Shown here: in pieces, positions 25,399-35,036 of the stretch | How positions within the stretch are numbered: position 1 is the first letter of the stretch | Layout: each line of letters begins with the position of its first letter | Assembly (NCBI GenBank): GCA_030951045.1 | Contig: JAUZQJ010000036.1 | Span: 1 to 55,113 of the forward strand | Direction of reading: 5' to 3' | DNA: 55,113 nucleotides | DNA from: Mariprofundus sp. | GTDB taxonomy: Bacteria; Pseudomonadota; Zetaproteobacteria; Mariprofundales; Mariprofundaceae | The notes under the pieces: generated by a model | Seen by the model: the letters and a program-made list of their open reading frames with translations, nothing else | The model's database searches: none | Told to the model about the DNA's origin: nothing | Made by a program: the position numbers and the translations under genes

Positions 25399-27166
25399 TC
25401 TTTATCGTCGCCTGTTGGGCTTTTTGTTGCCTTACAAAGGCCGCTTAAGTATTGCTGTATCTTGTATGGTGGTGTTGGCTGCCTGCACTGCCGCGATGGC
25501 CTGGATGTTGAAACCCGTATTGGATGAAGCGCTTTCAGGCAAGAATGAGGATCTGATTTATATTATCCCTCTCTTGGTGATCGTGCTCTACCTGATCAAA
25601 GGAGCGGCCTATTTTGGTCAGGCTTATATCATGGGTTATATTGGTCAGAAGGTTATTTTTGATCTGCGTAATCTGCTTTATCAGCGCTTAACTGCTCAAT
25701 CCCTGGCCTTTTTTGCGCATCGTAAAACCGGGGAGTTGTTAGCACGGCTATCTTATGATGTTACGCTGGTGCAAGCGGCTGTAAGTACGGCTGTGACGGC
25801 ATTGATGCGTGATGCCATTTCTATTGTGTTTCTGCTGGGTGTGATTTTGATTCAGGACTGGTTATTGGCATTGATTGCGATGCTGGTGTTTCCAGCTGTG
25901 GTTTATCCTATTGCCCGCTTTGGTCGAAAAATGCGTCATGCCACTCTCGATGGCCAGGCGGCGATGGGGGATTTAACCTGTCTGCTGGAAGAGACGGTAG
26001 GTGGTATTCGGGTAGTGAAAGCCTTTGGTATGGAAGCCTATGAGCGCGGGCGTTTTCGCAAGTTTACCGGTGACTTTATGTCGCATCAGCTGAAAATATT
26101 CAAAGTGAATGCACTCTCGTTTCCTATTATGGAGTTGCTGGCAGGCTTTGGTATTGCCGGCGTGTTGCTATATGGTGGAATGCGGGTGGCATCCGGTGAA
26201 ACGACCGCAGGCACATTGGTGTCGTTTCTTGCTGCTGTGATTATGCTCTATGAACCTGTGAAGCGATTGTCCCGGGCAAATAATGAAATTCAGCAGGGCT
26301 TAGCTGCCGGAGAACGTATTTTTGAAGTGCTTGATGAGCATGTTGAAGTCGAAGATGCGGCACATGCACATGTCTTGCCGCCATTCTCAAATGCTATTAA
26401 ATTTGAACAGCTCAGTCTGCAGTATTCAGGTACAGATCGTCCTGTACTGGAAGATATTAATGTTACGGTAGCCGCCGGTCAGGTTGTGGCTCTGGTGGGG
26501 CGCAGTGGTGCTGGAAAAACCTCTCTGGTGAATCTGGTACCGCGCTTTATGGATGTGTCTGCCGGACGTGTGTTGATAGATGAACTGGATGTGCGTGATG
26601 TAACACAGGCCTCTTTGCGCAGTCAGATTGCGTTGGTGACACAGGAAATTATTCTGTTTAACGATACGATACTCAGTAATATTGCTTATGGTCATGCGGA
26701 TATTGATATGGCCAGGGTTGAGGCGGTGTCGAGAGCAGCTAATGCACATGAATTCATTGAAAAGTTACCGCAAGGATATAATACGATTGTAGGTGAGCGT
26801 GGTGTGATGCTTTCCGGTGGGCAGCGTCAACGGATATCGATGGCCCGGGCTCTGTTGAAAGATGCACCGATTCTTATCTTGGACGAAGCGACCAGTGCCC
26901 TGGATACCGAATCTGAGCGTCTGGTGCAGCAGGCCATAGACCGTTTAATGAATGGACGTACGGTGATTGTGATTGCACACCGGCTTTCTACTATCCGTCA
27001 TGCTGATCAAATTGTTGTGTTGGATGAAGGCAAGGTGATTCAGAAGGGTGAGCATGAGGCTTTATTGCGTGAAGGTGGTTTGTATTCTGAGCTTTATAAC
27101 CTTCAGTTTGACTCGCTAAAGAGAGCCTCGAATGAGGTTGAATCGAATACATCAGGATCTTATTAA
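25385..27166 (+). CDS. msbA: Lipid A export ABC transporter MsbA
   Basis: The 593-residue half-transporter has six membrane spans (about 15-310) and a C-terminal ATPase domain: Walker A GRSGAGKTSL, Q-loop VTQEIILF, signature LSGGQRQR, Walker B ILILDEATSALD, and the switch His in VIAHRLST. Length, order and sequence fit MsbA, which flips lipid A-core across the inner membrane as a homodimer. The ATG at 25385 lies 14 bases inside the end of amiC, so the frame that begins further upstream is not used. A DUF374 acyltransferase-like gene follows after 12 bases; this msbA-DUF374 order is common near lipid A genes. Confidence 0.92.
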   Translation: MTSTDLYRRLLGFLLPYKGRLSIAVSCMVVLAACTAAMAWMLKPVLDEALSGKNEDLIYIIPLLVIVLYLIKGAAYFGQAYIMGYIGQKVIFDLRNLLYQRLTAQSLAFFAHRKTGELLARLSYDVTLVQAAVSTAVTALMRDAISIVFLLGVILIQDWLLALIAMLVFPAVVYPIARFGRKMRHATLDGQAAMGDLTCLLEETVGGIRVVKAFGMEAYERGRFRKFTGDFMSHQLKIFKVNALSFPIMELLAGFGIAGVLLYGGMRVASGETTAGTLVSFLAAVIMLYEPVKRLSRANNEIQQGLAAGERIFEVLDEHVEVEDAAHAHVLPPFSNAIKFEQLSLQYSGTDRPVLEDINVTVAAGQVVALVGRSGAGKTSLVNLVPRFMDVSAGRVLIDELDVRDVTQASLRSQIALVTQEIILFNDTILSNIAYGHADIDMARVEAVSRAANAHEFIEKLPQGYNTIVGERGVMLSGGQRQRISMARALLKDAPILILDEATSALDTESERLVQQAIDRLMNGRTVIVIAHRLSTIRHADQIVVLDEGKVIQKGEHEALLREGGLYSELYNLQFDSLKRASNEVESNTSGSY

Positions 27167-27178
27167 AGGAGATTAGCC

Positions 27179-27817
27179 GTGAAAGATCGTTTTGTTGCCT
27201 GGCTGATTCCGCGTTTGATTAAATGTATTTTTCTGTTTTTAGAGAAGACAATTCGTTGGCATACGATTGGTGAGCCCTATTCATCAAATGACACACAACG
27301 ATGTGTGCATGCCTTTTGGCATGCGCGTCTGTTGATGATTCCTCATTTGTCTCGTAATGGTGTATGGCATGGTTATATGCTTATTTCTTCCCATAGAGAT
27401 GGTGGTTTTATTGCCGATACGATGCATTTGATGGGGATTGATACGGTGCGTGGCTCATCAACGCGCGGTGGTGCCAGGGCTATGTTGAAGATGCTCAGGG
27501 CTGCGAAAAATGATAATAGACATATTGGCATTACACCTGATGGTCCGAAGGGGCCGCGTGAAGTGGTGCAGAAAGGCATGGTTCAAATGGCCATGAAGTC
27601 AGGCCTACCTATTGTGCCTGTTTGTTATGCGACCAAGCGCCACTGGCGAATCAATTCCTGGGACAGGTTTTATATTCCGCAGCCGTTCACGTCCGGGGTG
27701 TTTGTTATTGGGGATGAGATTTTGATCTCCGAGCATGATGATATGGATGATGCTGTAGCCCGTGCACAGCAAGGTATGGATGAAGCGCAGCGGCGGGCCG
27801 ACAGTTACTTTAATTAA
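27179..27817 (+). CDS. DUF374 lysophospholipid acyltransferase-like protein
   Basis: The 212-residue protein matches the DUF374 family: HAFWHARLLMIPHLSR near the start, SSHRDGGFIADTMHLMGIDTVRGSSTRGG and then ITPDGPKGPREVVQKGMVQMA, a pattern related to the acyltransferase fold of LpxL/LpxM. A membrane-binding N-terminal helix precedes it. Members are thought to act in lipid A or membrane lipid synthesis and often sit near msbA, as here. It starts with GTG after AAAGGAG. Its 3' end overlaps by eight bases the 3' end of the convergent phosphatase gene, so no room for a terminator exists between them. Confidence 0.85.
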   Translation: MKDRFVAWLIPRLIKCIFLFLEKTIRWHTIGEPYSSNDTQRCVHAFWHARLLMIPHLSRNGVWHGYMLISSHRDGGFIADTMHLMGIDTVRGSSTRGGARAMLKMLRAAKNDNRHIGITPDGPKGPREVVQKGMVQMAMKSGLPIVPVCYATKRHWRINSWDRFYIPQPFTSGVFVIGDEILISEHDDMDDAVARAQQGMDEAQRRADSYFN

Positions 27818-28616
27818 ACAAGCGTGAGAAAATGCCCGGTTTATTCCGGCCTGACGCTTTGGCCAGAATAAGAATGATGGAGATATTATCCGGGCCGCCT
27901 GCATTATTGGCCATCTGAATGAGCTGGGTGCATGACTTTTTCAAATTATTTTTACTGTGTATCAGGGTTCGGCAGATATCTTCATCGGATACAACATCGG
28001 TTAATCCATCTGAACACATGAGGTAAAGATCTTCAGCACGCACTATATCTTCAACGATGTCAGCCTCCACTTCCGGAGCGACACCAAGGGCGCGGGTAAC
28101 AAGGTTTTTGATCGTGGAGTTGCGCGCATCATCAGCGGTGAGCAGGCCGCGCTGTACCTGTTCGTGGATCAGAGAATGATCATCTGTGACATGTGTGAGT
28201 TTATGATCACGCAGACGGTACATACGCGAGTCTCCCACGTGGGCTGCTGTGATATGGCTGCCGTAAAATGCAGATGCCAAGACTGTTGTTCCCATGCCAG
28301 CGCATTCAGATTGTGTTTGTGCCGTGTTATAAATGGAGTCATTGGATTTTTTAATCGCTTGTCTAAGCAGTACTGATTCTCCTGTGAAGCCTATGTCCTT
28401 ATCAATCTGTGCTTGCGGCATGTTAAATATTTTATCTTTCATGTGCTCGGTGATGATATCAACAGCCATTGCACTGGCTACTTCTCCTGCATTGTAACCG
28501 CCCATGCCATCGGCAAGTACTGCGATACCATGTGAAGGGGTGATAAGTACACAGTCTTCATTGTGATCGCGTTTGATTCCGACATCGGTCATGGCAAACA
28601 TATCTACTGTTATCAC
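27810..28616 (-). CDS. PP2C-type Ser/Thr protein phosphatase (Stp1/PrpC-like)
   Basis: The 268-residue protein has the PP2C metal-binding motifs: TDVGIKRDHNEDC with the first Asp, AVLADGMGGYNAGEVAS with the DGMGG motif, TAAHVGDSRMYRL, MCSDGLTDVVSD and the final GGPDNISIILI. It should remove phosphate from Ser/Thr residues with two Mn or Mg ions. It begins by ATGA overlap with the stop of the kinase gene at 28613, so kinase and phosphatase are coupled and form a matched pair. It is cytosolic, with no anchor. Confidence 0.92.
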   Translation of the reverse strand: MITVDMFAMTDVGIKRDHNEDCVLITPSHGIAVLADGMGGYNAGEVASAMAVDIITEHMKDKIFNMPQAQIDKDIGFTGESVLLRQAIKKSNDSIYNTAQTQSECAGMGTTVLASAFYGSHITAAHVGDSRMYRLRDHKLTHVTDDHSLIHEQVQRGLLTADDARNSTIKNLVTRALGVAPEVEADIVEDIVRAEDLYLMCSDGLTDVVSDEDICRTLIHSKNNLKKSCTQLIQMANNAGGPDNISIILILAKASGRNKPGIFSRLFN

Positions 28617-31030
28617 TGACTTTCTCCGTTGTTCTTTAGCGATTGCAGACAGAGCGATACTTTTCCCAGTACGTCACTGGCTGTTTCAATGCGTTGAGCC
28701 GCTTTTTTAGTGAGTAGCTCATCAATAAGCTGACAAATACATTCGGGGACATCTGGATTATGTTCGCGAATATCAACGTGTGGTTGTTTGGCGATCTTAT
28801 ACATTAATTTGGATAGTGATTCGGCTCTGAAAGGGCGCACACCGCTTGCCAGCTCATAGAGCATAACACCAAGTGAAAATAGGTCGGAGCGACCGTCCAG
28901 TGGTTTTCCTGAAAGTTGTTCCGGTGACATATAAGATGGTGTTCCCAGCACAACACCTGCTTTGCTTTTGCTGGAATCAATAATGTGCGCAATGCCAAAA
29001 TCGGTCACTTTTACAGATTTATTTTTTAATATCATGATGTTGGCAGGCTTAATGTCGCGATGAATGACGCCGTGGCTATGGGCATATTGCAATGCTTCAG
29101 CCACTTTTCCAACGACCTTTAGCGTTGTGGAGAAAGGCAATAACCTACCTTTTTTAGTATAGGGTGAGAGATCAATGCCATCAAGAAATTCCATGGCGAT
29201 ATAGGCCAGGTCATGTTCATCGCCGGCATCAAAAATAGTAACGATGTTCGGGTGATTGAGCATGCCTGCAATTTCAGCTTCATGGAAAAACTTGGTCTTA
29301 ACATCTTCAAGCTCTTCCGGTTCAAACTCTTGCGAAAGTGCCATGGTTTTAATGGCAACCTTGCGGTTTATTTTAGGATCTTTGCCCAGATAAACAGTGC
29401 CCATGGCACCTTTGCCTAATTCACTGATGATTTCATAGCGGCCTAATGTAGGAATATTGTTTCCTGTCAGTAGCAGGGTCGCAAGTGCAGTGTTTGAATA
29501 ACTATCTGATGTAGTGTCATCGCTGTTTTTAGTAGCGTTCATGCGAGAAGTAACATCCTGATAATCGGGGTTGTGGGAGCTGATATGTTCATATACTGCT
29601 GTAGCTTGCTTGAATTGCCGTTTGCGCTCAAAGGCAAGACCCAACTTATAAAGAGTAGTTAGCATATCATCATTAATCGGGCAACTTAAGAATTTTTCAA
29701 AGGCCTGGTCCAGCATGCCCTGATTCTGGAAAGAAGTGCCCAGCATTTTATTGGTGTTGTGTAAGTTTTTTAGAGGCTTTTTCTTAGGGTTTTTGAATAC
29801 AAAGCGTTGTTTGTATGTGACGGCAATGTGCCCAATAAGGAGCAGTAAGGCGGCCATAGTCGTTTGTAGCCATGTGGAATAATATTGCAGTGCGATTAGA
29901 TCGCTGCCTATTAATACAATGAATGCCAGACCCGATATAGTGGCAGCTGATCGGGTTGAAATGCGTGGTAGCAGGTAGATAAGGTACAGGCCGATGATAA
30001 GTAGAAGGGCTACTTCAGCGCTGTATGTCCAGCTTGGGCGTTGAAAGAGTTGCTTGTGCAAAATACTTCGCAGTACATGGGCGCTAAACTCAATGCGTGC
30101 CATGTTCTGATTTCCGGGGCTGGAGAATGTTTGCTCAGAGCGATGATCAGAGTTGCTAATGAGGATGATTTTATTTTTGAAGGCGGTTGCGGGAATTTTA
30201 CCTTCGTGCAATTGACTGAATGTATAGGTTTGAAAAAATGGTGTGCCGCCAGCTTGAGAAAATGAAGGGTATATACGGCTTTGCGTATCAGTAGTGAGGC
30301 TTAATGGTCCCAGTTCAATGTCATCTCCCAGGTGTATGCGAATATCATCAAGGGGAATGTTTAATGATTTTGCCGCCAATAGCAGTGGTAATGATGGAAA
30401 ATAATGCTTTCCATAGGCGATGATCATGGTTTCAGATCTTGCCACGCCGTCACTATCATTAATGATGCTCATATGTCCTATGCCGGCAGCTGCTAAAGAG
30501 AGCTCTTTGTAGGGGGCAGACATTCCAGAGGCATAAACGGGAACTTCTGACTGATTTGTATTGACATGCTTGAGCGCCATCGCATTGAAATAACCGGGCA
30601 TGGTTGCCTGGCTTTGAATGTTGGTCTCATCGATCTCAAAGTAGAGAGGTAATACGATGTTGCCGGCATTACGGACGGCGTCTTCCAGCGCGTCATGACT
30701 GTTGTTGGGATTTATCGTCGATGGGGTGGCTGGTTTTTTTAAAGTGGCATCAATGCCAATGAAGCTCGCATTGGCTGCGGTGAGTGTATGAATGGATGAT
30801 GTAATGGCCTGTCGGGGTGTAAGCCCTTTCTTATGTAGTGTGCTTGCATCTATGTTCAGGATGACAATTTGATCGTCAGGTGATGTAGTGGTCTGGGTGG
30901 CAAATACATCATAGATCATGCGTTCTATAGTTTTCATCGGTGATGTTTGCTGTTGGACGGCCAGTACAAAGAGTAACGTCAGTATGCCACCAACGAACCA
31001 GTTTGATTTCCAGATTGCACCAAAACTCAA
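28613..31030 (-). CDS. CHASE2-TPR receptor Ser/Thr protein kinase
   Basis: The 805-residue protein begins with an anchor (about 10-25), an extracytoplasmic CHASE2 sensor domain (about 40-325), three membrane spans (about 335-410), a short TPR-like helical region (about 430-500) and a kinase domain (about 532-790). The kinase is complete: glycine loop GKGAMG, Lys561 in VAIK, catalytic HRDIKPAN (657-664), DFG (677-679) and TPSYMSPE. Unlike PknB-type kinases it has no PASTA domains and places the kinase at the C-terminus. It starts with TTG after GGGAGGG. The overlapping PP2C gene is the likely reversal partner. The signal sensed by CHASE2 and the target are unknown. Confidence 0.9.
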   Translation of the reverse strand: MSFGAIWKSNWFVGGILTLLFVLAVQQQTSPMKTIERMIYDVFATQTTTSPDDQIVILNIDASTLHKKGLTPRQAITSSIHTLTAANASFIGIDATLKKPATPSTINPNNSHDALEDAVRNAGNIVLPLYFEIDETNIQSQATMPGYFNAMALKHVNTNQSEVPVYASGMSAPYKELSLAAAGIGHMSIINDSDGVARSETMIIAYGKHYFPSLPLLLAAKSLNIPLDDIRIHLGDDIELGPLSLTTDTQSRIYPSFSQAGGTPFFQTYTFSQLHEGKIPATAFKNKIILISNSDHRSEQTFSSPGNQNMARIEFSAHVLRSILHKQLFQRPSWTYSAEVALLLIIGLYLIYLLPRISTRSAATISGLAFIVLIGSDLIALQYYSTWLQTTMAALLLLIGHIAVTYKQRFVFKNPKKKPLKNLHNTNKMLGTSFQNQGMLDQAFEKFLSCPINDDMLTTLYKLGLAFERKRQFKQATAVYEHISSHNPDYQDVTSRMNATKNSDDTTSDSYSNTALATLLLTGNNIPTLGRYEIISELGKGAMGTVYLGKDPKINRKVAIKTMALSQEFEPEELEDVKTKFFHEAEIAGMLNHPNIVTIFDAGDEHDLAYIAMEFLDGIDLSPYTKKGRLLPFSTTLKVVGKVAEALQYAHSHGVIHRDIKPANIMILKNKSVKVTDFGIAHIIDSSKSKAGVVLGTPSYMSPEQLSGKPLDGRSDLFSLGVMLYELASGVRPFRAESLSKLMYKIAKQPHVDIREHNPDVPECICQLIDELLTKKAAQRIETASDVLGKVSLCLQSLKNNGESQ

Positions 31031-31258
31031 AAGAAACAGCCCTCCCTATAAAATTTGAATACTACGGTTGAACAACGCTAGCATTTGTTTTTCTGGCAGC
31101 TGATGGCAGGAAACTGTTAGGGCTACGCAAAATGCATCCGTTAGAAATACGCATGTATATTGGCAACTATGGGGGGCGCGTGCAACTGTCCTTTCGTTTT
31201 GTTTGAAATGGTTCGAGGATTATGAAATTATCGTATCATCCTACACTGTAAATTCGTG

Positions 31259-31287
31259 TTGACAGTCATACTGCTGCTCATTACGGT
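31259..31287 (+). promoter_or_regulatory. Promoter of tRNA-Asn
   Basis: TTGACA (31259-31264), 17 bases and TACGGT (31282-31287) lie 13 bases before the tRNA. The -35 box is consensus and the -10 box weak. Confidence 0.5.
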
Positions 31288-31299
31288 TCGCGCACATTT

Positions 31300-31375
31300 T
31301 CCCTGATAGTTCAGTTGGTAGAACGGTGGACTGTTAATCCATATGTCGCAGGTTCGAGTCCTGCTCAGGGAGCCA
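31300..31375 (+). tRNA. tRNA-Asn (anticodon GTT)
   Basis: A full cloverleaf is visible: acceptor TCCCTGA / TCAGGGA, D loop AGTTGGTAGA, anticodon stem with loop CTGTTAA (GTT), T arm with GGTTCGAGTCC, discriminator G and encoded CCA. Length 76. It has its own promoter and terminator. Confidence 0.96.
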
Positions 31376-31382
31376 TTTGCAA

Positions 31383-31409
31383 GGGTCGGTTTATACCGGC
31401 CCTTTTTTT
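31383..31409 (+). terminator. Rho-independent terminator of tRNA-Asn
   Basis: GGGTCGGT pairs with ACCGGCCC (one G-T pair) across a TTAT loop, followed by seven T, seven bases after the tRNA. Confidence 0.88.
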
Positions 31410-31470
31410 CTTTTGGTTGCCGTGATTTCATGGGATAAAGTTTGGAATAGAGATATTTTTTTTGGTTGTG

Positions 31471-32301
31471 ATGCGTACAATGATGGGAATGAAAACTTGT
31501 TTATTGGTGGCGGTTCTAATGCTGTGCTCTTGTGGTGCAGGAATGGTGCCGCTAAAGCCTTACCTTGTACAAGATGTGAAGACTATTGAAGTTGCGCAGA
31601 TCGAGGCGGGTAATTCATTGCTGGTTCGTCGTGTGAATCCACTCTTTCTTGCTATGGGCTCGTCAGGTTTGATGGCCGATGCTGTGGTTGTTGCTAATCA
31701 TGCTTTCCGATATGAACAGCATGCCGGCCCGGTGCATCAAATGTGCGTAACATTGTTTGAGAAAACATTATTGCAAGCACTGGCGGCACAGGGTTTTCAA
31801 GCCAACTCATCCAATAAAAGGTTTTGGGACTATTTTAAAGGTAGCCAAAAGTCATTGCGGGAATCGACCGATGGCTTGCTGCATATTCGCTTGCAGCAGA
31901 TGGGGTTTTGGTCAAAAGCAGTGGATGATGGCTATTTTCCATCGTTGATGGTGGTGGTTGAGATGATTGACCCGGTAAGTAGAGATGTGTTGTATAGTGA
32001 CAGGTTCTCTATGGGTATAGACCTAACTTCAGTGAAAGTAATAGATGTGGCAAATGGCTATAGTAATATATTGCCCTTAGGGCAGGAATTCTTGCCGTAT
32101 GAAAATTTCAATGATTTATTGGAACATGCGGATGAAAGTCGCGATGATTTGTTGCGCGTGGTATCGCGTGCTGCGCATTATATAAGTCAGAGTTTGCGTC
32201 GGCCGAAGACAGTGCCGATGGAGGCTGGTGCTCCAATGTTGATAAAGAGCATGCCTGAGATGCCAAGCTCCACCCGTATTGATGCATATACACGCAAATA
32301 G
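31471..32301 (+). CDS. Lipoprotein of unknown function upstream of the polysaccharide cluster
   Basis: The roughly 276-residue protein begins with a lipoprotein signal (MKTCLLVAVLMLCSC, Cys at the end of the lipobox), though several in-frame ATG codons (31471, 31480, 31483, 31489) precede it and none has a clear ribosome-binding site. The mature part has no motif that I recognise; the middle (QMCVTLFEKTLLQALAAQGF, then VVVEMIDPVSRDVLYSDRF) looks like an alpha/beta domain of the type found in envelope lipoproteins related to GNA1162/LptE-like folds, but this is a guess. It ends in a Met/Pro-rich tail. A terminator-like hairpin and about 275 bases separate it from the cluster, so it is probably not in the same transcript. 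Confidence 0.6.
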   Translation: MRTMMGMKTCLLVAVLMLCSCGAGMVPLKPYLVQDVKTIEVAQIEAGNSLLVRRVNPLFLAMGSSGLMADAVVVANHAFRYEQHAGPVHQMCVTLFEKTLLQALAAQGFQANSSNKRFWDYFKGSQKSLRESTDGLLHIRLQQMGFWSKAVDDGYFPSLMVVVEMIDPVSRDVLYSDRFSMGIDLTSVKVIDVANGYSNILPLGQEFLPYENFNDLLEHADESRDDLLRVVSRAAHYISQSLRRPKTVPMEAGAPMLIKSMPEMPSSTRIDAYTRK

Positions 32302-32404
32302 TTGGCGCTGTGTGCCTAATTGATGGTGATGTGATTGCGAATTATTGTTCATTTTATTTCCTGAAATGCTGCTTGTATTAACTTGCAGCAGGAAAGGCTT
32401 CCGG

Positions 32405-32429
32405 GAAAGCTAAATGCGCTTTCTTTTTT
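32405..32429 (+). terminator. Terminator-like hairpin before the polysaccharide (stalk-like) operon
   Basis: GAAAGC and GCTTTC pair across a 7-base loop and are followed by TTTTTT. It suits termination of the upstream lipoprotein gene. The 275-base gap also holds AT-rich TATAAT at 32445-32450, which may be the -10 box of the downstream operon, but no good -35 box is seen. Confidence 0.55.
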
Positions 32430-32577
32430 GAGAAAACATATAAATATAATGTGTGTTTTATTAAGGTTTGATGCGCTCCTTTCTTGATTAAATATTTTTC
32501 ACTGAGTATGCTCCGGAAAATCTAAGCGCTGTTTTCAGACTGTAATGAAATGAGTCAATGGATTGGGTGGGGAATAT

Positions 32578-35028
32578 ATGGTTTTTTATATGTGTGTGAA
32601 AAATAATGTAAAGCGGGTTTTGTCGCTAACAGTCCTGTTTTTGTTTGCCGGGGTATTGATTTCTCCCGCAGCGTATGCTGCTGTAGGTGACCGATTAGAG
32701 GTTTCCGGAGCCAATGCAAGTTTGTATGCTAATCCTGCTGAAACATCCACAGAGCTGGTTCGGGCTGCTATCGGAGAACAAATGGTTGAGATGGATCGCC
32801 GGGGTTCCTGGGTGTTTGTATCGCTGAAGCGTACTGGAGCACAGGGCTGGATGAAGACGTCAGTGACGCGTAAGGCAGTGCGTAAAGTCGTAAAGTCAAA
32901 ATCTTATGTTAAAAAAGCAGTGAAAAATAAGGCGCTATCGAAACCTGCTCCTATTGCTGTGGGTTTGAAGACATTGCCTGAGGCTGCAGCGCCTGTATCT
33001 AATGCACCCTATCTTGCCAGAACGTTGAGCCTGAAGGATATCGGGTTGACTACAGGGATTCTGTTTGAAGGTGCAAATGGTGTGCATGCCCAGACATTTT
33101 ATTTTCCTGCACCACTGGACTCCATGATTTCACATGGCGCCTTCCGTTTGGTGTTCAGAGCATCGCCAAATTTACTGCCGTTGGCGAATGTGCGCGTGTC
33201 TATCAATGATGTGCCTCAAAAACAAATTAACTTGCCTGCTGATGGTTCAATGCATGCGCTGGATGTGCGTCTGCCCTCATCGGCCTTTAATGGTAGTTTG
33301 GTGAAAGTGACTGTGACGTCTATCTTGCCTGTTTCGGATAATCGCTGCTTTGATGGGCGTTTGAGTGATATTTTCCTGCATGTGCTGCCTGAGAGTGCGT
33401 TGTCTATTTCTTATCAGCCTGTCGAGAAGTCTATTCGTGATGCGTGGCGCATGTTACCTCAGGATGTGACTATTAGTCTGTCTGCAGGTCGTTTGAGTAA
33501 GGAGCAATTTGCTTCCACTCTGGCATTGATGGCGTTGCTGGTTGATGCTGACAAGACAGTGAGAATCACAAGGCTGCCTGAAGTTGGTGATATCGTGATT
33601 GCTCCCCGAGCATCGCTTGATCCTGTTGTCGCTCAGGGCGTGGGTGTAAATAAATCTTTGGATGGGGCAAGTAACCTTGTGCTGGCCAAGTTTGCCAATC
33701 GCTCAGCTATAGTGCTGTTGGATCCATATGATATTCAGCCGATGTACCTGCTGGATGATACATGGAAAATGCTGGCGGCTGCGGAACGTTACCGGGTGTT
33801 CAGACCTGACAATATTCACTCACATGTTGAAATGCAGGGTGCTGGTGATGACTCAGGATTCTTTGCTCTGCCGCTGGCGAAACTGGGTATGGATATAAGT
33901 ACCAGAGCGCTAAGCAAAGAAACCAATTGGCACACTGTGATTAATCCATTTGCTTTACCGATGGGTACACAGCCGGAGATGCTGAACCTTAATATCGTAG
34001 CGCCTGTGCGTTGGGACAATGACCCTACCTATGAGCTATATGTATTCCTTAATGATGTCCTGGTGAAAGCGGCGCGTTTGGAAAATCATGGTATGAAGCA
34101 ACATTTCACGGTCAATCTTCCGGAAGAGTATCAGAGGCAGTTTAATGATATCCGTATCGTAGTTCAGCATGATGTTGTGGAAGGTAATTGTGAAGGCGTG
34201 ATGCCGCACGATTATGTTCAAATTACTCCGGATAGTACTTTGGTGGTGAAGAGCAGTGAAATTGATGCACCGAAAGCCTTTTCTGATTTAGCCAAGTATT
34301 TCTTGCCTGGATTTGATACTTATGTGGAAGACTCTTATTTGGATAAACCTGAGCAGATTCTGCATTTGATGTCACGACTATCGGCTGATTTCCCGCTGAT
34401 TATTGATCATACACGACTGCACTTTATGGCAGCTGGTGATGTGCTGGCTCCTGAAGGACCATTTGTAGGAGTGGGGCACTTTACGCTCAGTGATGATATT
34501 GTCGCACCGGTTCGTTTTGATCGCGGTCGTGTGAAAATCACAGCGCCAAATGGCGAGTCGTATTTCGATGTGGATCAACTGTCCAAAATTACGATTGCGC
34601 AAATAGCCCGATCTGCAACGGCATACGGTTTGTGGATCGCACCTTCTGATGCAGAGGATCTGTCAAAAATTGAGCGGCTTGAATTGTCTGAAGATGATGT
34701 CGCCTTTATTGATTCACACGGTGTGGCGAAGACCCTGGACTCATCGGAGCCGACATTGGCTGAAGTCTATTACCCTGATGTTGAAGACTGGTTTGATGTG
34801 CTGGGTAAGTATAAATTCTGGTTGATGGTGCTGTTGTGGTTCTTAATGACAATGGTAGTAGTTTATCTCTATCGTATGTCCAGAATCAATAAACTGGCAC
34901 GTGAAGATGATGATGCTATGTATCAGGCGGATGAAGATCAGATGCAGGGTGGTCATGCTGCACATCTGCATGAAGATCACACGACTCACCCAAGTTCTGA
35001 TTTGGACCACCTTGATGAGAAACGGTAA
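32578..35028 (+). CDS. sfz1: SH3-BcsB fusion: periplasmic cellulose-synthase-like subunit (sfz1-like)
   Basis: The ATG at 32578 follows GGTGGGG and gives 816 residues: a signal anchor (about 13-37), an SH3-type domain (about 40-95, ending GAQGWMKTSVTR), a Lys-rich linker and then a BcsB domain (about 145-740) with paired carbohydrate-binding and flavodoxin-like modules, such as YFPAPLDSMISHGAFRLVF and the segment with DNRCFDGRLSD, followed by a single membrane span (about 747-765) and a cytosolic His/Asp-rich tail. BcsB proteins guide the nascent glucan through the periplasm and anchor the catalytic subunit. Here the partner is the glycosyltransferase starting eight bases downstream. The N-terminal SH3 domain is unusual for BcsB and may bind peptidoglycan. 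The symbol rests on recalled cluster order. Confidence 0.82.
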   Translation: MVFYMCVKNNVKRVLSLTVLFLFAGVLISPAAYAAVGDRLEVSGANASLYANPAETSTELVRAAIGEQMVEMDRRGSWVFVSLKRTGAQGWMKTSVTRKAVRKVVKSKSYVKKAVKNKALSKPAPIAVGLKTLPEAAAPVSNAPYLARTLSLKDIGLTTGILFEGANGVHAQTFYFPAPLDSMISHGAFRLVFRASPNLLPLANVRVSINDVPQKQINLPADGSMHALDVRLPSSAFNGSLVKVTVTSILPVSDNRCFDGRLSDIFLHVLPESALSISYQPVEKSIRDAWRMLPQDVTISLSAGRLSKEQFASTLALMALLVDADKTVRITRLPEVGDIVIAPRASLDPVVAQGVGVNKSLDGASNLVLAKFANRSAIVLLDPYDIQPMYLLDDTWKMLAAAERYRVFRPDNIHSHVEMQGAGDDSGFFALPLAKLGMDISTRALSKETNWHTVINPFALPMGTQPEMLNLNIVAPVRWDNDPTYELYVFLNDVLVKAARLENHGMKQHFTVNLPEEYQRQFNDIRIVVQHDVVEGNCEGVMPHDYVQITPDSTLVVKSSEIDAPKAFSDLAKYFLPGFDTYVEDSYLDKPEQILHLMSRLSADFPLIIDHTRLHFMAAGDVLAPEGPFVGVGHFTLSDDIVAPVRFDRGRVKITAPNGESYFDVDQLSKITIAQIARSATAYGLWIAPSDAEDLSKIERLELSEDDVAFIDSHGVAKTLDSSEPTLAEVYYPDVEDWFDVLGKYKFWLMVLLWFLMTMVVVYLYRMSRINKLAREDDDAMYQADEDQMQGGHAAHLHEDHTTHPSSDLDHLDEKR

Positions 35029-35036
35029 TTACAAGG

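Noticed and set aside
32302-32577. Possible c-di-GMP (GEMM) riboswitch before the polysaccharide operon
   Set aside because: The stretch GGAAAGGCTTCCGGGAAAGC looks faintly like part of GEMM, but the second stem, the tetraloop and receptor are not found; a plain terminator hairpin explains it better.
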